From contig CALYLX010000139.1 of NCBI GenBank assembly GCA_944990035.1, positions 744,001-808,000 on the forward strand: a stretch of DNA of 64,000 bases, read 5' to 3'. The notes under the pieces are model-generated. The model was not told the origin of the DNA, ran no database searches, and worked only from the letters and a program-made list of their open reading frames with translations. How positions within the stretch are numbered: position 1 is the first letter of the stretch; the number at the start of each line of letters is the position of its first letter. This stretch comes from Clitopilus passeckerianus (Eukaryota > Basidiomycota > Agaricomycetes > Agaricales > Entolomataceae). Below are positions 23,780-35,718 of this stretch, one piece after another. The translations under genes and the position numbers were made by a program.

Positions 23780-24790
23780 CGTACTAGGTATCGTTGTTGG
23801 CCCATATTGCCTTGCAGTGTTCTCGTTTCGCCCGCCTCCACATAACTGGCGTTCTTCACGACATTGAGGTCCAATTCCTCCAGCTGTACCGCCAGGAGAT
23901 GTTTGCAGTTACCCTGGAGGTGTGCTTGAGTCAGACACCAGGGCGAATGACAAGCTTTCGCGAGAAAGGAACATGGCCTAGAATCCACGGTAATCAGCAA
24001 AGTTCGAGGTTCCTGGGGTTAACAACTGACCTTCATCCTTCGGAGAGCATGCGTCAAAAAGCTGAGATACCTTGCTTGAATTTTGGGTCACGGGTTATGA
24101 GAAGACGCCGTGTTGCTGGTATTGGCTGATATTGGCTGAAGTGTCGAGAATTCTCGTTATGGTGAAATGTCAAATCACAGCATCGGGAAGCCTGCAAACG
24201 TTACTTGTGGGCTCATGGGCCCTTCAAAACATACGAGGAGGTGGACATACCTGCTGAACTGGCAATGCCTTCCATCTATAGTGGGTAAAGGGGATGTGGT
24301 CTGAAATCCGCGGTCGTCAGTTAGGGTGCGGGCTTCCTGGCATTCACGACAGACTTTTGTCCTCCAGAGAGCATGAATTATAACGTTCGATATATCTTCC
24401 TTGAATTCTGGGCCACGGATCATGAATGGCCCCATTTTGACGATATGTTGGCCAATGTATCGCAGACTCTCAGTATGGTAGAAACGTTAAACGACAGCCT
24501 CAGAAAGCCTACACACGTCACTTGTGAATTCAGATGCTTTAAGTCGTATTAAAGGGTTGACTTACCTGCTGGAGGTGATGGGTTCCGACATGTCACTCTG
24601 AAAGCCTGCGATTTTCAGGCGTTTGTGGCTCTTGCTACATGCTAACGAGCATAGGCTGCCAGATCTGAGTTCTCACTTGGCCACAGAATTCGAGAGAAGG
24701 AGAAGGATGCGGTCCTGGGTGCCGTTGTTGATGGTGGTCGATGTGGAAGCCTGCCAGACCTGCATCAGACCTGCATGGCCCTTTGCGTTA
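23780..24790. repeat. Dispersed repeat R2, copy b (tandem units)
   Basis: Two units of roughly 300 bp follow each other, each with a CTGACCTTCATCC/CAGACTTTTGTCC-like piece, TGAATTTTGGGTCACGG or its variant, and GAAAGCCT(A/G)CA followed by ACTTGTG. The same unit occurs once at 19.15-19.43 kb. Its left end abuts the broken GH71 fragment. No complete gene was found. Confidence 0.5.
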
Positions 24791-24799
24791 AAGTTTGCC

Positions 24800-26250
24800 A
24801 TCAATTCGGGTTCAACGTTCAATGCCGGGCCGGATGCCGGCTGCTGACATAACCGAGCCTTTCAAGGTTCGCAACTTTGCGAACAGACCAGACCAGAATT
24901 CTTCAAGCTCTCACCTCGATGCCAATTGCAGCAACATCCTCCTTGCCTCGATATAGGAGGACCATCGAGAAGCCAATCCGCATAGTGTATTTTGCCACTC
25001 TGCAGCTAAAGTGGTCGTCAAATTGCTCCCCGTCTTCCTGTTGCCGAACGGCCTCAACACCGCTGGTGGCAAGCCCACGACGTTGATACAGCCCAAGGCA
25101 TCCTCTCAGCAATATGGAACCCAGGTATATATTCTCAATCTTTAGCATGATTTCACGCTGATTTCAGCCCGTTAGGATACATATTGAAAGCCATTTCGAT
25201 TAGCCAAGTTGATCGACTACAGGGCTTGCTCACTTCCGTGGTCGTGCCATCCCAACGGCTGCTACTTCATCCTACGTACTCGAGATAACGTATAAACCGA
25301 AAACTCACCACTGTCATCTCCTGCTGCTGCTGCTGCAGGTACTCCCCTCATGCTTGCAACTGCCGCCTGTGTATGGCTGATACTATCCTCCACCAAGAAA
25401 TCGTGCATTCTGTACCACCACAATCGGAACGTAAACCATGTGCACCCAGCCCACCTCCAGCCTGTTCACGGCCTTCTACACCCTTCCACGCTGACGGAAG
25501 CACCGTCTGACCATTATCACCTGCAAACCCTAACCCTAACCATGGGCGTGGACTGACCAGCTCGCCGCTTCTGCCTTCACCAGAAACGACATAGGGGGTG
25601 GGCCTTCTAGCATTTCGGTGCCTCCTCCTGCTGCTGCTACAGTTATGGGGCCTACTGTCCGCCAGTGCTTGCCTGTGGGTGATGGCCTGGGTTTGCAGAA
25701 CCTCGTTATCGGGATAGTGAAGACTTGCAGCCACGAGGAGTCCTCGTCCGGTCATACGGCGCGGTGATCGCTTGTATGTATACCTTCACACTGGGTTTAC
25801 AGCCTGTCGCTGATTATTATTCGGTCTCACCAGATGCTTGCGCGTTCAGTGTGGCTTTCGGTGGCACCGCTTTTCTAGCAACACGAGAACCGCGACCCAG
25901 ACCAAGATTAGAACAAGGCACTTGTCGTTGGACATGGCAGGATAAACTGGGTTCATTTTTCTTCGTCCTTTCTGGTTCTTCCGGCGATATCTGATTGTAA
26001 GGTTTCGTTCCGTAGGGCTCGACGGTCACCTGGTTCACCTGGGTGGTTCCACTCATTTCAAGGCTCGATCAGGATTCAGGACGAATCCTGGGCTCCTTAT
26101 CTCTCCCTGGTTTCCGCTCCCTAAGCTGGTGCCGATTGGCAGTGCTGGTACCACGAGCTGTGGTTTTGAGATTCTTGGGAGGGTTGTCATGTAAATATGC
26201 GGGAGAGTAAGAGCGAGGCTATGAGGAGAGTTTTCTCGCAATTTACTACC
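24800..26250 (+). repeat. Dispersed repeat R1, copy e
   Basis: It has the full landmark order of R1: the GGGCCGGATGCCGG head, CTCACCTCGATGCC, GGCAAGCCCACGACGTTGATA, a CTG/CAG patch near 25325, the CCCTAA array at 25528-25541, and the tail with CTTGTCGTTGGAC and TTTCGTTCCGTAGG. The tail frame reads WQDKLGSFFFVLSGSSG, matching a frame at 2490 in copy a, which hints at a former protein-coding gene. Between its end and 26619 I see nothing further. Confidence 0.6.
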
Positions 26251-26619
26251 TTCAACGCGTGTTCGTGGCCTCTACATATAATCCTTATCCTCAAATCATA
26301 GCTCCTTCATGAAGCACGATTCAGGTTTACACAAGATGTTAGCGTACACGAGAGGAAAGAACCGTGTATGTCATTGATCAATACCCATTATAAGTCCCGG
26401 CAACCCGAAAGAGCCTACAGATATGTCCAGGTGCCACTTTTACCCCAACTCGCCAGGTGGCGAGAGGCTGCTTGCAGGAGGCTACTCCGACTCTAGTATC
26501 CGACAAAATTGCCTCAGGAAGAAGCAGTAAAAGTGTCTACAAAAAGTACGTTACATGATCGAGAGAAAGCTCCCATCTTGAAAATGGCAAACAAAAGGAG
26601 AAAATGACATGGACGATTC

Positions 26620-27763
26620 CTAGAGGTGATACTTCTCTGCGCTATCATGACCTCCCCCGAAGCCATGGTGAGCAAATTTGATATCTTCTAGATCAGATTC
26701 AATTTGCTCCGCGCTGGCGTCAGGCACAGCACATTTCATCCACCTTTTCACCTCATCGTCTTGTTTCTTCTCCACTTGTTTCCTCTCCTCCTCTTTCTTC
26801 TTCTCCTCCTCTTGCTTCATCCGGGCCTCTTCATTGAAGGGACAGCTGAGGTCGAATGTCTCCAGCGGATCGTTGGAGATATTCGTGTTGTAGACCTTAC
26901 AGACTCTCGCATCTCCATCGGCTTTACAGTCGTCCGTAGTCTTGCACTTGAGCCATTCCCAGGTACTCTTCGCCGTTTCAGTGTGGTTGGATGCAACCCA
27001 GCACGAGCGGTCTGGGCAGCTCCATTTGCACCATCCGTTACTTAAGCACTCAGCCGTTCGATACCTGGGCGAGTGACGGGATTAGTCAATGTCGAAATCG
27101 TTCAATGAATATCGCTTACGCTTTAACGGCGGATGGCTCAGGCTCCTCTAACCCCTCCTCCACTCCTCCGTGATGATACTCTTCGGGGCGATAATAGACC
27201 TCGGGGTGATAATAGTCTTTGACCGCCCTTTCGACCTCGTCGGGAGTGAGTTCAGGTTTGAAACATTTGATCGTCCTTCTTCGATTCTCCTCGTCCTTCT
27301 TTCGGTTCTCCTCGTCGATCGCAGCTTGGTGTTCGGGCGAAATCCATTGGCAATTGAGCGAGTACGGATAGCCCCACCCGTCCTTGCTAAAAATGTTCCA
27401 GCCGCTGTGCTTGCAGGAGGGGCCATCAGTTATCGCATTTTCCTTGCAGTCATCTGCAGTCTTGCAATAAGACCACGCCCAACCATAAACGACGCGACCA
27501 TCTCTAACCCTGTGTTCGCCGTGGGCAACCCAGCACCAGTCGTCCGGACACTCCCACTGGCACGATCCGCGCACGCATTTGGCCTGTCTCTCTTTGGACG
27601 AGCTGCGACAAGATGAGAATCAGGGAGATTGTTTGGATCAAGTAATGACGTACTAATCAGGAGTCGCATTTGGTACAAGCTCGTCGGCGGTAACATGCGT
27701 GAACGTATCTCCAGCGATCACAAGCAGAGAAAGGAGGTTGAGAAGGTGAGCGTTGAGGATCAT
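26620..27763 (-). CDS. Secreted two-module cysteine-rich protein CRP2
   Basis: Three minus-strand exons (27654-27763, 27120-27602, 26620-27064) give 345 aa. The signal peptide is MILNAHLLNLLSLLVIAGD. Module 1 (exon 2) has CVRGSCQWECPDDWCWVA, then WSYCKTADDC and two further Cys ending NCQW, an EENRKKDEENRRR linker and IKCFKPELTPDEVE. Module 2 (exon 3) has CLSNGWCKWSCPDRSCWVA, WLKCKTTDDC, VCKVY and SCPF, a long EK-rich helix-forming linker and MKCAVPDASA. All exon phases match CRP1, CRP3 and CRP4. Exon 3, the intron before it and the end of exon 2 are identical to CRP1 over about 360 bp. It is divergently paired with the SSP gene at 28720. Function unknown; secretion is the only supported property. 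Confidence 0.8.
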
Positions 27764-27837
27764 AATCGAAGAGGTTGTAGAGCGATGCTTGGTCTGACGG
27801 ATGCAGATACGGACTCTTAATTCTCAGACGATGCTGC

Positions 27838-27844
27838 CTTTATA
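27838..27844 (-). promoter_or_regulatory. TATA box of CRP2
   Basis: TATAAAG lies 81 bp upstream of the CRP2 ATG, identical in sequence and spacing to the other CRP genes. Confidence 0.7.
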
Positions 27845-28719
27845 GGGTTGAGCGCGCACACCAAAGGGGAATACTCGCTTTACCGAGTTGAGAAATTGAC
27901 CTTTTCGCTGACAGTGAATCAAAAACCTTTCGAAGCTGCTTGTCGTTCTCAGGCGCCTATCAGAAAGTTCATTCAGGTTACCAGATTGGTGTGTGATATA
28001 GGGAACTTGACTGAATTTCTATTCGCCTTTCGAACGAGTAAGGAGGATGCGAGTAGAAATCCAAAAGTATTGATCAATGTAACTATCTCTTCGGGTCCAT
28101 TCATCGTTACTCGACTGTGGAGGGTTTGGAGCAGCGAGGCCATTGGTCGATCTGATGCGTACTCAGAGGTTAACTGTCTTCTGGTTCGAAAAAGTGACAA
28201 CGTGTGAGTTGTCAAGGTTAGAAACAATCGAGAAAGATGTCAACGGCGAACGACACAAAGCCGGATATCCGTAGTCTGAAGGATAAAATGAAACGATAGA
28301 TTGCCAAGCAGCTAAAGGTCCACATGGATGCACCAAGTTCAAAGCGCTGCCACTTCGGTTGAGCTCTATTGTTTATGCACCGGAAGTGAATTCGTTCGCA
28401 TCCGCTGAAAATCCCTGTAAACCGAATGATGCTCTTATTCGCCCACATCGAAGATTTGTTCCTGTAAGCTATGGATCCTACACGTATTTGGAACGTCGGA
28501 ATGGCTGAAAATCCGGAGGGCTAGTACGACTTGGATCAGAACAGGATCAGAAGCCCGACGAGGCCCTCGTTCTAGAAGTCGCGAAACTCGCTTCCTTGTA
28601 CGGACACGTATATCAGATCACACGGAAGTACATACATTAACCCCCTCATCTTTACTGAACGTATACACCTCAGCCTCCTCGTTTATCCATCTTCGTTGCC
28701 TACACCCACCCATTGCACT

Positions 28720-29093
28720 ATGAAAGGATTCACCACCGCCTTAGGCCTCCTCACTGCTGTCGCCAGTAGCTTCCTTGCCGCGAATGCGAATGACACCCCT
28801 GCCAGCTGTGAGGCACCCTGTATTCCGAAAGATGTCGCCGTCGACAGCGCCCCAGATGCCTTGTAAGTAATCAACCTCAGGTTCCGATTGTCTTTGACAT
28901 TCACGTCAATTGTAGGACCAAAGCTATCTGCAAGGACCAGGCGACCTTCAAGGTGTTCGCTGAATGCGTCGAGAAGGAGTGTAAATCAGAGCTTACGGCT
29001 CCAGAGGAGGCTCACTTGACTTGGGAGAACGTGTGTATGGGTACTGGAGAGCCGGCACCCCCCGAGCCGGCAGCCAACCCTGCGAAGGCGTAA
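28720..29093 (+). CDS. Small secreted six-cysteine protein (SSP copy 2)
   Basis: Two exons (28720-28862 and 28916-29093) give 106 aa. The signal peptide is MKGFTTALGLLTAVASSFL with probable cleavage after ANA. The mature part has six cysteines: SCEAPC, AIC, ECVEKEC and NVC, plus HLTWENVC and a Pro/Ala tail (PAPPEPAANPAKA). The spacing recalls a CFEM domain (C-x3-C, then F-x3-x3-C-x4-C) but the central C-x-C and its aspartate are missing, so I do not call CFEM. It lies 957 bp from CRP2 in divergent orientation, and is convergent with a GH71 fragment. A close paralogue is at 54017-54384. Probably a secreted effector-like or wall protein; function unknown. Confidence 0.75.
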
Positions 29094-29453
29094 ATTGGCG
29101 TAGGAGGTACGATAATCCTTCTTCTTGTTTTATCTCAAAGTGATTGACCAACCTGCTCGATAGTTTCAACTGTTTACCGAACAAGAATCAGAGTGCCTTT
29201 TTCTCCTTGTTCACGTCTTAGTTATCATCCTCGTGTACGGCCTGTATGAGTGGAATCGGCCTGGTTCCTCACTAAGGTTATGCTGGTAGAATGATGAAAT
29301 CCTTGATGGTTATGCATTTGCTTCCGATCCGAAGGGTTTATGAAACGGCTGATATATTCCAATACATATGGACAAATGTGTAGACCCAGGGTTATCAAGC
29401 AGAACTATATCCTATCCGAATGTACGCAACGTTCACAAGCCTAACAAAGAATA

Positions 29454-30430
29454 TCAGTTCGAAGTTTTTGGGACAGGAATGCTAGAAGACTCACGGGCGG
29501 CACGAACATAGGCGTTGTAGTCGTCTAAAAAGGAGAGCACTTTCAATTTGGATTCACAAAGGAACAAGAGATGCATACGCACAAATGGCCACATCGGTAG
29601 TCGCTGGGAGAGTGGTTGATGATCGTCTGGTCGCCTCACGACCGTCACCGTGATCTTGCCCCGAGAAAGATGAATCTGGATCTTGTTGACACCAGCATTG
29701 ACGACGCAGGTCTGAATCGAGCTGCCGACGGTCAAGGCAACCTGGTTGGTCGCGGCAGTGAAGGCGACAGCCTAGAGGGTACCCTAGAACGACACTGCGT
29801 TCAGCCGAGAGTTTGAATATCACCACCAGGATACGCACAGATGAGATGTTGTAACCGTCAGGAGGGCCCAACGAATCGCTAGAAGCAGTGGTGAGAGCGG
29901 GTTGAGGGCGAGCCCAGTAGTAGAGGACGTCCTCCTGTACATGGTATGAGATGATTGAGAGGACTAGGATGCCACAAGAAGAGACACACGGTAACGACAG
30001 GGTAGTTTCCGTGCTTCCATGCCGTGATGTCGTTGGCAGCGGGGTTGCACCATTCCATGTGCAGGAAACCGTTTGCCCAAGCAGTACCGGAGCACCTTTT
30101 ATAGGGCCCATGCTGAAACAAATCGTCAGGTGCGTGGTATGGCTGATGGAGCGGGGGACATACTAGTGGGATTCACCATAGTCGTTCCTGGAAGTACATG
30201 ATCAGATCGCTGAGAACGAGGTGCAGATAGTTGGAGCATACCAGGTAACCAGCTCAACGAAGGTCATAGAGTCACGAAGGGCCATCGTTTCCTTGAACCG
30301 AGTCGGGAGAGAAAGTCGTCGCCGCGATAGTACCAGTTGTTGTAGCTGCGTGTATCCAGCTGAAGCGAGTCGGAATCTTCTTGACGAAGGACCAAGGAAT
30401 CAACGATAGGCCACAGAACGACGGCATTGT
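29454..30430 (-). pseudogene. GH71 alpha-1,3-glucanase 3' fragment (copy 2)
   Basis: On the minus strand the segment matches exons 8-14 of the intact gene at 51690, with the NNWYYRGDD exon, the WNDYGES exon (near 30180-30205) and its introns, MGPIKGA, VLYYWARPQPALTTASSDS and the C-terminal DYNAYVRAARESS end. Small deletions shift the frame in the exon after MGPIKGA and in the exon with the GDDF motif. The 5' half of the gene is absent, replaced at about 30.46 kb by R2-like sequence. It is better preserved than copy 1. Confidence 0.75.
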
Positions 30431-30459
30431 CAAGCCTATCCTGTCATCAGTGAGTCCAA

Positions 30460-33430
30460 GTTTCCTCAAGTCCGGTAAAAAAAGTTGGCATACCTGATAT
30501 GTGTTACGTTCCGACCATTTGGCACCAAAAGTTTAGGGTAGCAGGGATACTGCGAACACCCGGGTGTTGAGAGTCAGCCATTTTCACTTGCTGTGGCCCT
30601 AGCTGCGTACCACCAAGCACAATGTTGTTAAGTTCCCGAGCCCGAACCCTCCATTGGCGACCGAGTTTGTGTGGAAGATGGAGTCCTGGCGTTGATGATG
30701 GTGGTCGAGGTGAAAGGCGTTGTTTGTTGTTGTGACTCGATCCGTTCTTCCGACGTTCTCCTGCCTTCGCACAGCTTGTGGACTCTTGGATGTTCAGCTA
30801 ACGCGGGAACGGATTGCAGGGCGGAGATCTCACCATGGATTGCGGTTATTCCCTTGGCTAATCCTCGAAATTGAGTCACTCTGCGGAAGAATCAGATGCT
30901 GCGCTTTCTTGTGGCTAGTTTCCGCCCTGGGTAACGCTGTAGCAAAGGCGACACTCTGAATACATCTCAGCTATTCGGGTACAAGAAATGCATACTATAT
31001 CGTCTTGGAAGATAAGAAGGCGCCAGATGGCCTTACTTAGGCCTCCGATAGGCTTTGGATCACCCGAGCTTGCAAACTGCGGAGCTGGGCAGAGAAATTA
31101 GGCTGGATATGATTGTCAGTCCCTTTTACTCTCGTTCTAATAATGGAAGTATAAACTAACCCTTGGTACCTGTTGTCCCCAGTGTCCGTGCACGGGGAGA
31201 ATCTTGACGCCACCTTAGTGCAACTTGACGTACAGTCAACAAGTTCCTTTGAAAGGGCCGGGGTGGCGGACAAAACCTCGAACAGGTAATGTCATTTTTC
31301 GTCTTGTCGCAGAGCTTTCAAGAATTGAACGTTTCCTCTTTAGGTGTCGATGATACGTCCATGGATGCCAGCAGCCGGACTTTCGAGTGCCATTCAACGG
31401 TTGTTCATAGAGCTTTGTCCAAGAAGCCGAAGTCCGCGCGCCTAGGGCGCAATCTTGTGGTGAGGTCCTCTCGGCGCTGCGAGTACCTGTAGAAAAGCCT
31501 GACACGTCTATTTGAGTAGTCGAAGATACAGGATATCCCAAGACCGTACCTGCGTGCCATGCTGAAACGGATATGTATGAGGAGGGTCTCGTAACAGTCG
31601 CTGTACCTGTTCCATGAGGGTTGGACACTGGTACTACCAGCTCGGAGAAACAGGTCCTAGTTGTCTTGACTGGTAGTCTTCCGGATGCTCTGGCCTATGA
31701 ATGGGTTGTATATGCAGTGAGGCGTCGGTCAGCTATCCGTGTCGACTCGAGGTGGAGGATATTGGACTAGTTCCTTCAACGGTAGTTGGCTGGCCTTGTG
31801 GTAGGGCCTATGTTGCTCTAGAGACCTGCAAGTAAGTTGTTCGTTGGTCTATATCACTGCGAGAGTGTGGAGAGGCTCACTATGCATCCAGAACGCTATC
31901 ACGGTCTCCTCCATTAGATGGTAGTTTGAGGCCGCAGTTCTTCATAGCAGACGAATCGTCGGGCTGGGCGTTCCTGCTGGCTTTCTACAGAGGAATGTGG
32001 CTGCCTCGGCTGGTCGGCTTTACATATCCCTCCGTTCCCTGGCTGAGCTCGTCTTGAAGGTAGTCACTTGCGAGAATCCATATCAACCGGTGGGGTCTAG
32101 ACGAGGGATGAGATTGTCGAACGCTTGACCTCCTCTGGTGTTTGACTGCCTTGGGGCTCGATGGTCGTTGACAATTCCCGGCGTTGTCAATGTCTACTTT
32201 TGTCTGGCCTGAGGTCGTTTGGGTGACATCTGCGTGTTACGGGTGAGTTTTTTATTCAACCAATTGAGCGACAAGTGTATGTAGACTCACAGTTGTTAGA
32301 GAACGAAGCGACGACATCCTTTATCAACACCGGCGTCGAGTCGTATTTCTTGTGAGGACAGGCATCGTCATCAGGCCCCTGGTGGTCGTCTTGAAGTACA
32401 ATACCAAGGGCTTGTTGTTCGACGTTGAGCAAAATGAGGGTGTCATGTACAGCACCTCGTCGTTTGGGTATGAGTTTGTTTTACTCTTTGACCTCTAACT
32501 AAGTTCACTCGCTTAGGCATCCGTCAGCAGCAGCAGCGGCTATTGCGTCTTCCCTCTCGCAAATATTATTCTCGCTCAGACATTTCGACTACGCAGATTC
32601 ATGGACCTGTAAGAGGTGTGGCGCCTCTGTCAATGTTTGAACAACCAGTGTCGATCCTGGCTGCAACAAGGTCGATCGTTCTGCGCCGCAGTAGCCGTCA
32701 ATCGATATCTCCTGCTCAGCATTCCCACGTGCGCTATCAATGACAATTGAATGGTGAAAGTTCATGTCGTTTTTGATGGACATCTTTAGCGTAAGCTGGA
32801 TGAATCATCGGGGGCCTTGAAAATTCCACACCGGCCGCGTCAGAAGGCTTTTGGGAACACTCGATTTTCAGCAGCTGCAAATCCGCGAGAACTTGTACGT
32901 TCTCCTGGCTTTAATTACCTTACAAACTAACATCCTGAATCCTCATTCATAGGCAAACCTTTACCAGGCCTAAATCCCTGATATCTGGCACTATGTCCGG
33001 GAACGAGACCCCCGAGTTTCTGATTTCAATGTCATCGAACGGTCCGACATTCACCCGGTCTTATCTTCCCTTCGAAACAAATGCCTCACTCGTGGAATTC
33101 TCCGCTAAGACGATAGCCCCGACTTGGCGAAGATTGTGTATCTCTTGTGGCGGATGCCATTTTTCCAGAAAAGCTCTGTCAACCGACCAGAGCCGCTGAA
33201 CACTTCGATGATGGGTGCTTAACTGCGCACTGCGGGTCACCTCAAATGCGCAGCTCCCTCCCCCCTCACATACAGCCAGCAATCACATCTATGGCGGGCC
33301 GTTGAGAGGAAAGCTATGTTTCTGAAGGTGTCGAAGGCAAAAACGTCAGGGCGAAGTTGTGCGACCATCGGTCGTCTCGCCTTGGCCATCAACGGGGTTG
33401 CGTTTTTCACAAAACCTGCCTCAATAATTT
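30460..33430. repeat. Duplicated decayed block upstream of RTA1-like gene, copy A
   Basis: This block aligns piecewise with 39.05-42.5 kb: the GATGGTGGTCGA and GTTGTTTGTTG pieces (30.69), CTGCGCTTTCTTG (30.9), TTGCAAACTGCGG (31.07), GAACGTTTCCT (31.33), intron-like GTGAGTTT...GACTCAC units (32.24), and a long match at 32.48-32.76 including TCTCGCTCAGACATTTCGACTACGC-type sequence. Its left end is also R2-like. It appears to be a dead minus-strand multi-exon gene family; no intact frame remains and no domain was recognised. Confidence 0.5.
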
Positions 33431-33536
33431 CAGACTATATAATCTCCGACTGAAGCCACCTCTCCTTCATTCCATCGTCTAGCATATCCTCCTTCGCTTT
33501 ATACCCATCTCACGGTTACAAGTTTTTTTATAAATC

Positions 33537-34870
33537 ATGGGTATGAATTTCGCTCTCGCTGGCGGACCTCTCGGCTAACCTTTATCTCCAGTCGATATTA
33601 ACCTTTACGGTTATACCCCCAACAAGGCAGCTTGCATTGTCTTTACTTTACTATTCGCGCTCTCGACCATTCTTCACCTCGGCCAGGCCATTCGTTCCCG
33701 CTTGTGGTGGCTCTTCCCAACCACTATCCTATGTGGTTTCATGGAAGTTATCGGCTGGGCTGCTCGATGGTATTCTATCTCCGACCCGAAGAAACTTACT
33801 CCTTTCATTATTCAGTAAGGCCTATACGTTATCCTCCAAGGATTGTCGTTAATGCTGTCAACAGGAGTAGTTTGACCGTGATTGCCCCGACACCCCTCGT
33901 AGCCACCAACTTTATTCTCCTCGGCCGACTCATTGTAATGCTTGGAGCTCAATACAGCAGGTTATCTCCAAGATATTGTAGGTTTTTTTGCGCAATCCTA
34001 TAATTTAGATGTCGCCTGACTTCGTTGTGCAGATACGGCTGTTTTCTTGACTGGGGTAAGGTTTTCTTTTTTGACGTTGGCGCAATTCGTTCTGATCTCG
34101 TCCTAGGACTTATTTTCGTTCCTCGTTCAAGGTTCTGGAGGAGGTCTGGCCGCGTCGGCGTCAGGAAGCGGAAAGGATACAAAGACTGTACGCCTCGATC
34201 TCTCGTCATACCTCTCGGTCGTTCGGCTGATTATTTCTCCCAGGGCGAAAACATCACACTCGCTGGGATCATAATTCAATTGGGTACGCCCAGACATTTT
34301 CTACTATTGTCGCTCGTGATTGACATCCTGTTATTGTTTTCCAAGTCATGATTTCCATCTACATCTACCTCGCCATCGAGTTCTTTGTCCGGTACAACAA
34401 GGATCGCCCTGTTCGTGCAGTCCCAGTGGTCATCACCAATGGAGTACCGGAGCCTCTCCGTGGGGTTTTCACTACACGTCGCCTCTTGATGAGTGTTGCG
34501 ATTATGTTTAGCACTGTCTGCCTTCTCATTCGGTAAGCATCTGCATTGAATGTTACGGGGAGTCTGGGTTAACTTCTCTCGCACAGTGCTATCTACCGAG
34601 CGATCGAGTTCACCGACGGATGGGATGGGAAAGTTCGTACAACCGAAGTGTACTTCAGTAAGTTCCCTCACGTCTCATTTCTCGGCCTAGCTGACGTAAA
34701 ATTGAATAGACGTGCTGGACGGTGCCATGATCATTCTCGCCATGTACACCGTGAACATCGCTCATCCCGGTATTCTTCTCTACCCGTCCAAGCGGCAGAC
34801 GGACGAAGGCGCCTACCGTCTGGGAAGGAGGAGGCACGACAGGGCCGAATCGTACGCCTTCAATAACTAG
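33537..34870 (+). CDS. RTA1-like seven-helix membrane protein, copy A
   Basis: Nine exons (33537-33540, 33592-33814, 33865-33977, 34033-34055, 34107-34187, 34244-34283, 34346-34532, 34587-34657, 34710-34870) give 300 aa. The first exon holds only ATGG. Hydrophobic helices include AACIVFTLLFALSTILHL, WWLFPTTILCGFMEVIGW, LVATNFILLGRLIVMLGA and ISIYIYLAIEFFV; conserved family features are the ARWYS turn, NFILLGR and the LDGAM...NIAHPGILLY last helix. RTA1/RTM1/YLR046c-type proteins are fungal plasma-membrane proteins linked to lipid translocation and toxin resistance. A TATATAA lies 101 bp upstream. Exon structure and lengths are conserved in copy B (42641) almost to the base. Substrate unknown. 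Confidence 0.85.
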
Positions 34871-35718
34871 GCCTGTACTCCAGGTCTTAGCAGTCTTAGT
34901 CAATAGCGTTGCTGGGCGATTGCGAGCGATAAGCACGACAGACCTAAAACCTACCCGTTGAATAACTACTCCAGGTCGTGATTGTCTTATTTGAAAATGG
35001 GCTGGAACCAAAGATTATAATACAAGACTAGTTGATATGAATGGCTGATGACGATGAATTCCGAAAATAAAAATGTCCATTAGGCGCCCAAAGTCGGCGC
35101 CTTGTGCCTGAGCCTGAGGCCCGAATCGGCTCTGCACTACCTTCCCCCTGCATTCCAGCGCAATGAGAACACGTTATCGTGTCCGGAATCCCTATAGTAC
35201 GGAACATTTAATGACTGGCGTGGCATACCCGAACAGAATCTTCTTTTCGACTGGTTCTGAGGATAGATGTCCAGCTGGTGTCTACTGTTCGGGAAGGATT
35301 AGGTTAGTCTTGGTAAAGATTCATGAGAACATCGTAGTGTAGGCTTCATAATCGCAGATATGGTAAATGAACCAAGCATTGGAGGTGTCAGCTATGGTAG
35401 AGTAATTCCATCCGTATGTCGAGAACAATAAGGATGATTTGCAAAAGGTCGTCATGAGTGCCAGAATTTAATCACGCCTGGCAGGTTCTGTAACCACATT
35501 AAGGGTACACGGGCCACATGTTTGGGCATGGCCAGAAAGATTGACAGGGTTTCGATTTGAGGAAATTCAGAAGCCGCAAGCGGGCTAGTCAAGTTCGATA
35601 GCAGATTGAATGAAGCTAGAACAAACGTGGATCACACATCATTATTCCAGCTATCATCATCTCAAACCATAAAAACACATCCGCATTGGATAGAAGAAAG
35701 CTATCGACAAATCCCACC
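34871..35718. other. Intergenic, no gene seen
   Basis: Contains the 3' flank of RTA1-like copy A and the upstream region of the terpene synthase. No open frame of interest and no repeat shared with the rest of the window were noted. Confidence 0.5.

Noticed and set aside
28720..29093. CFEM domain protein
   Set aside because: Two of the eight CFEM cysteines, including the C-x-C, and the conserved aspartate are missing.
29554..30111. 185-codon minus-strand frame as an intact gene
   Set aside because: It runs through former introns and frameshifts of a truncated GH71 copy; the 5' half of the gene is absent.
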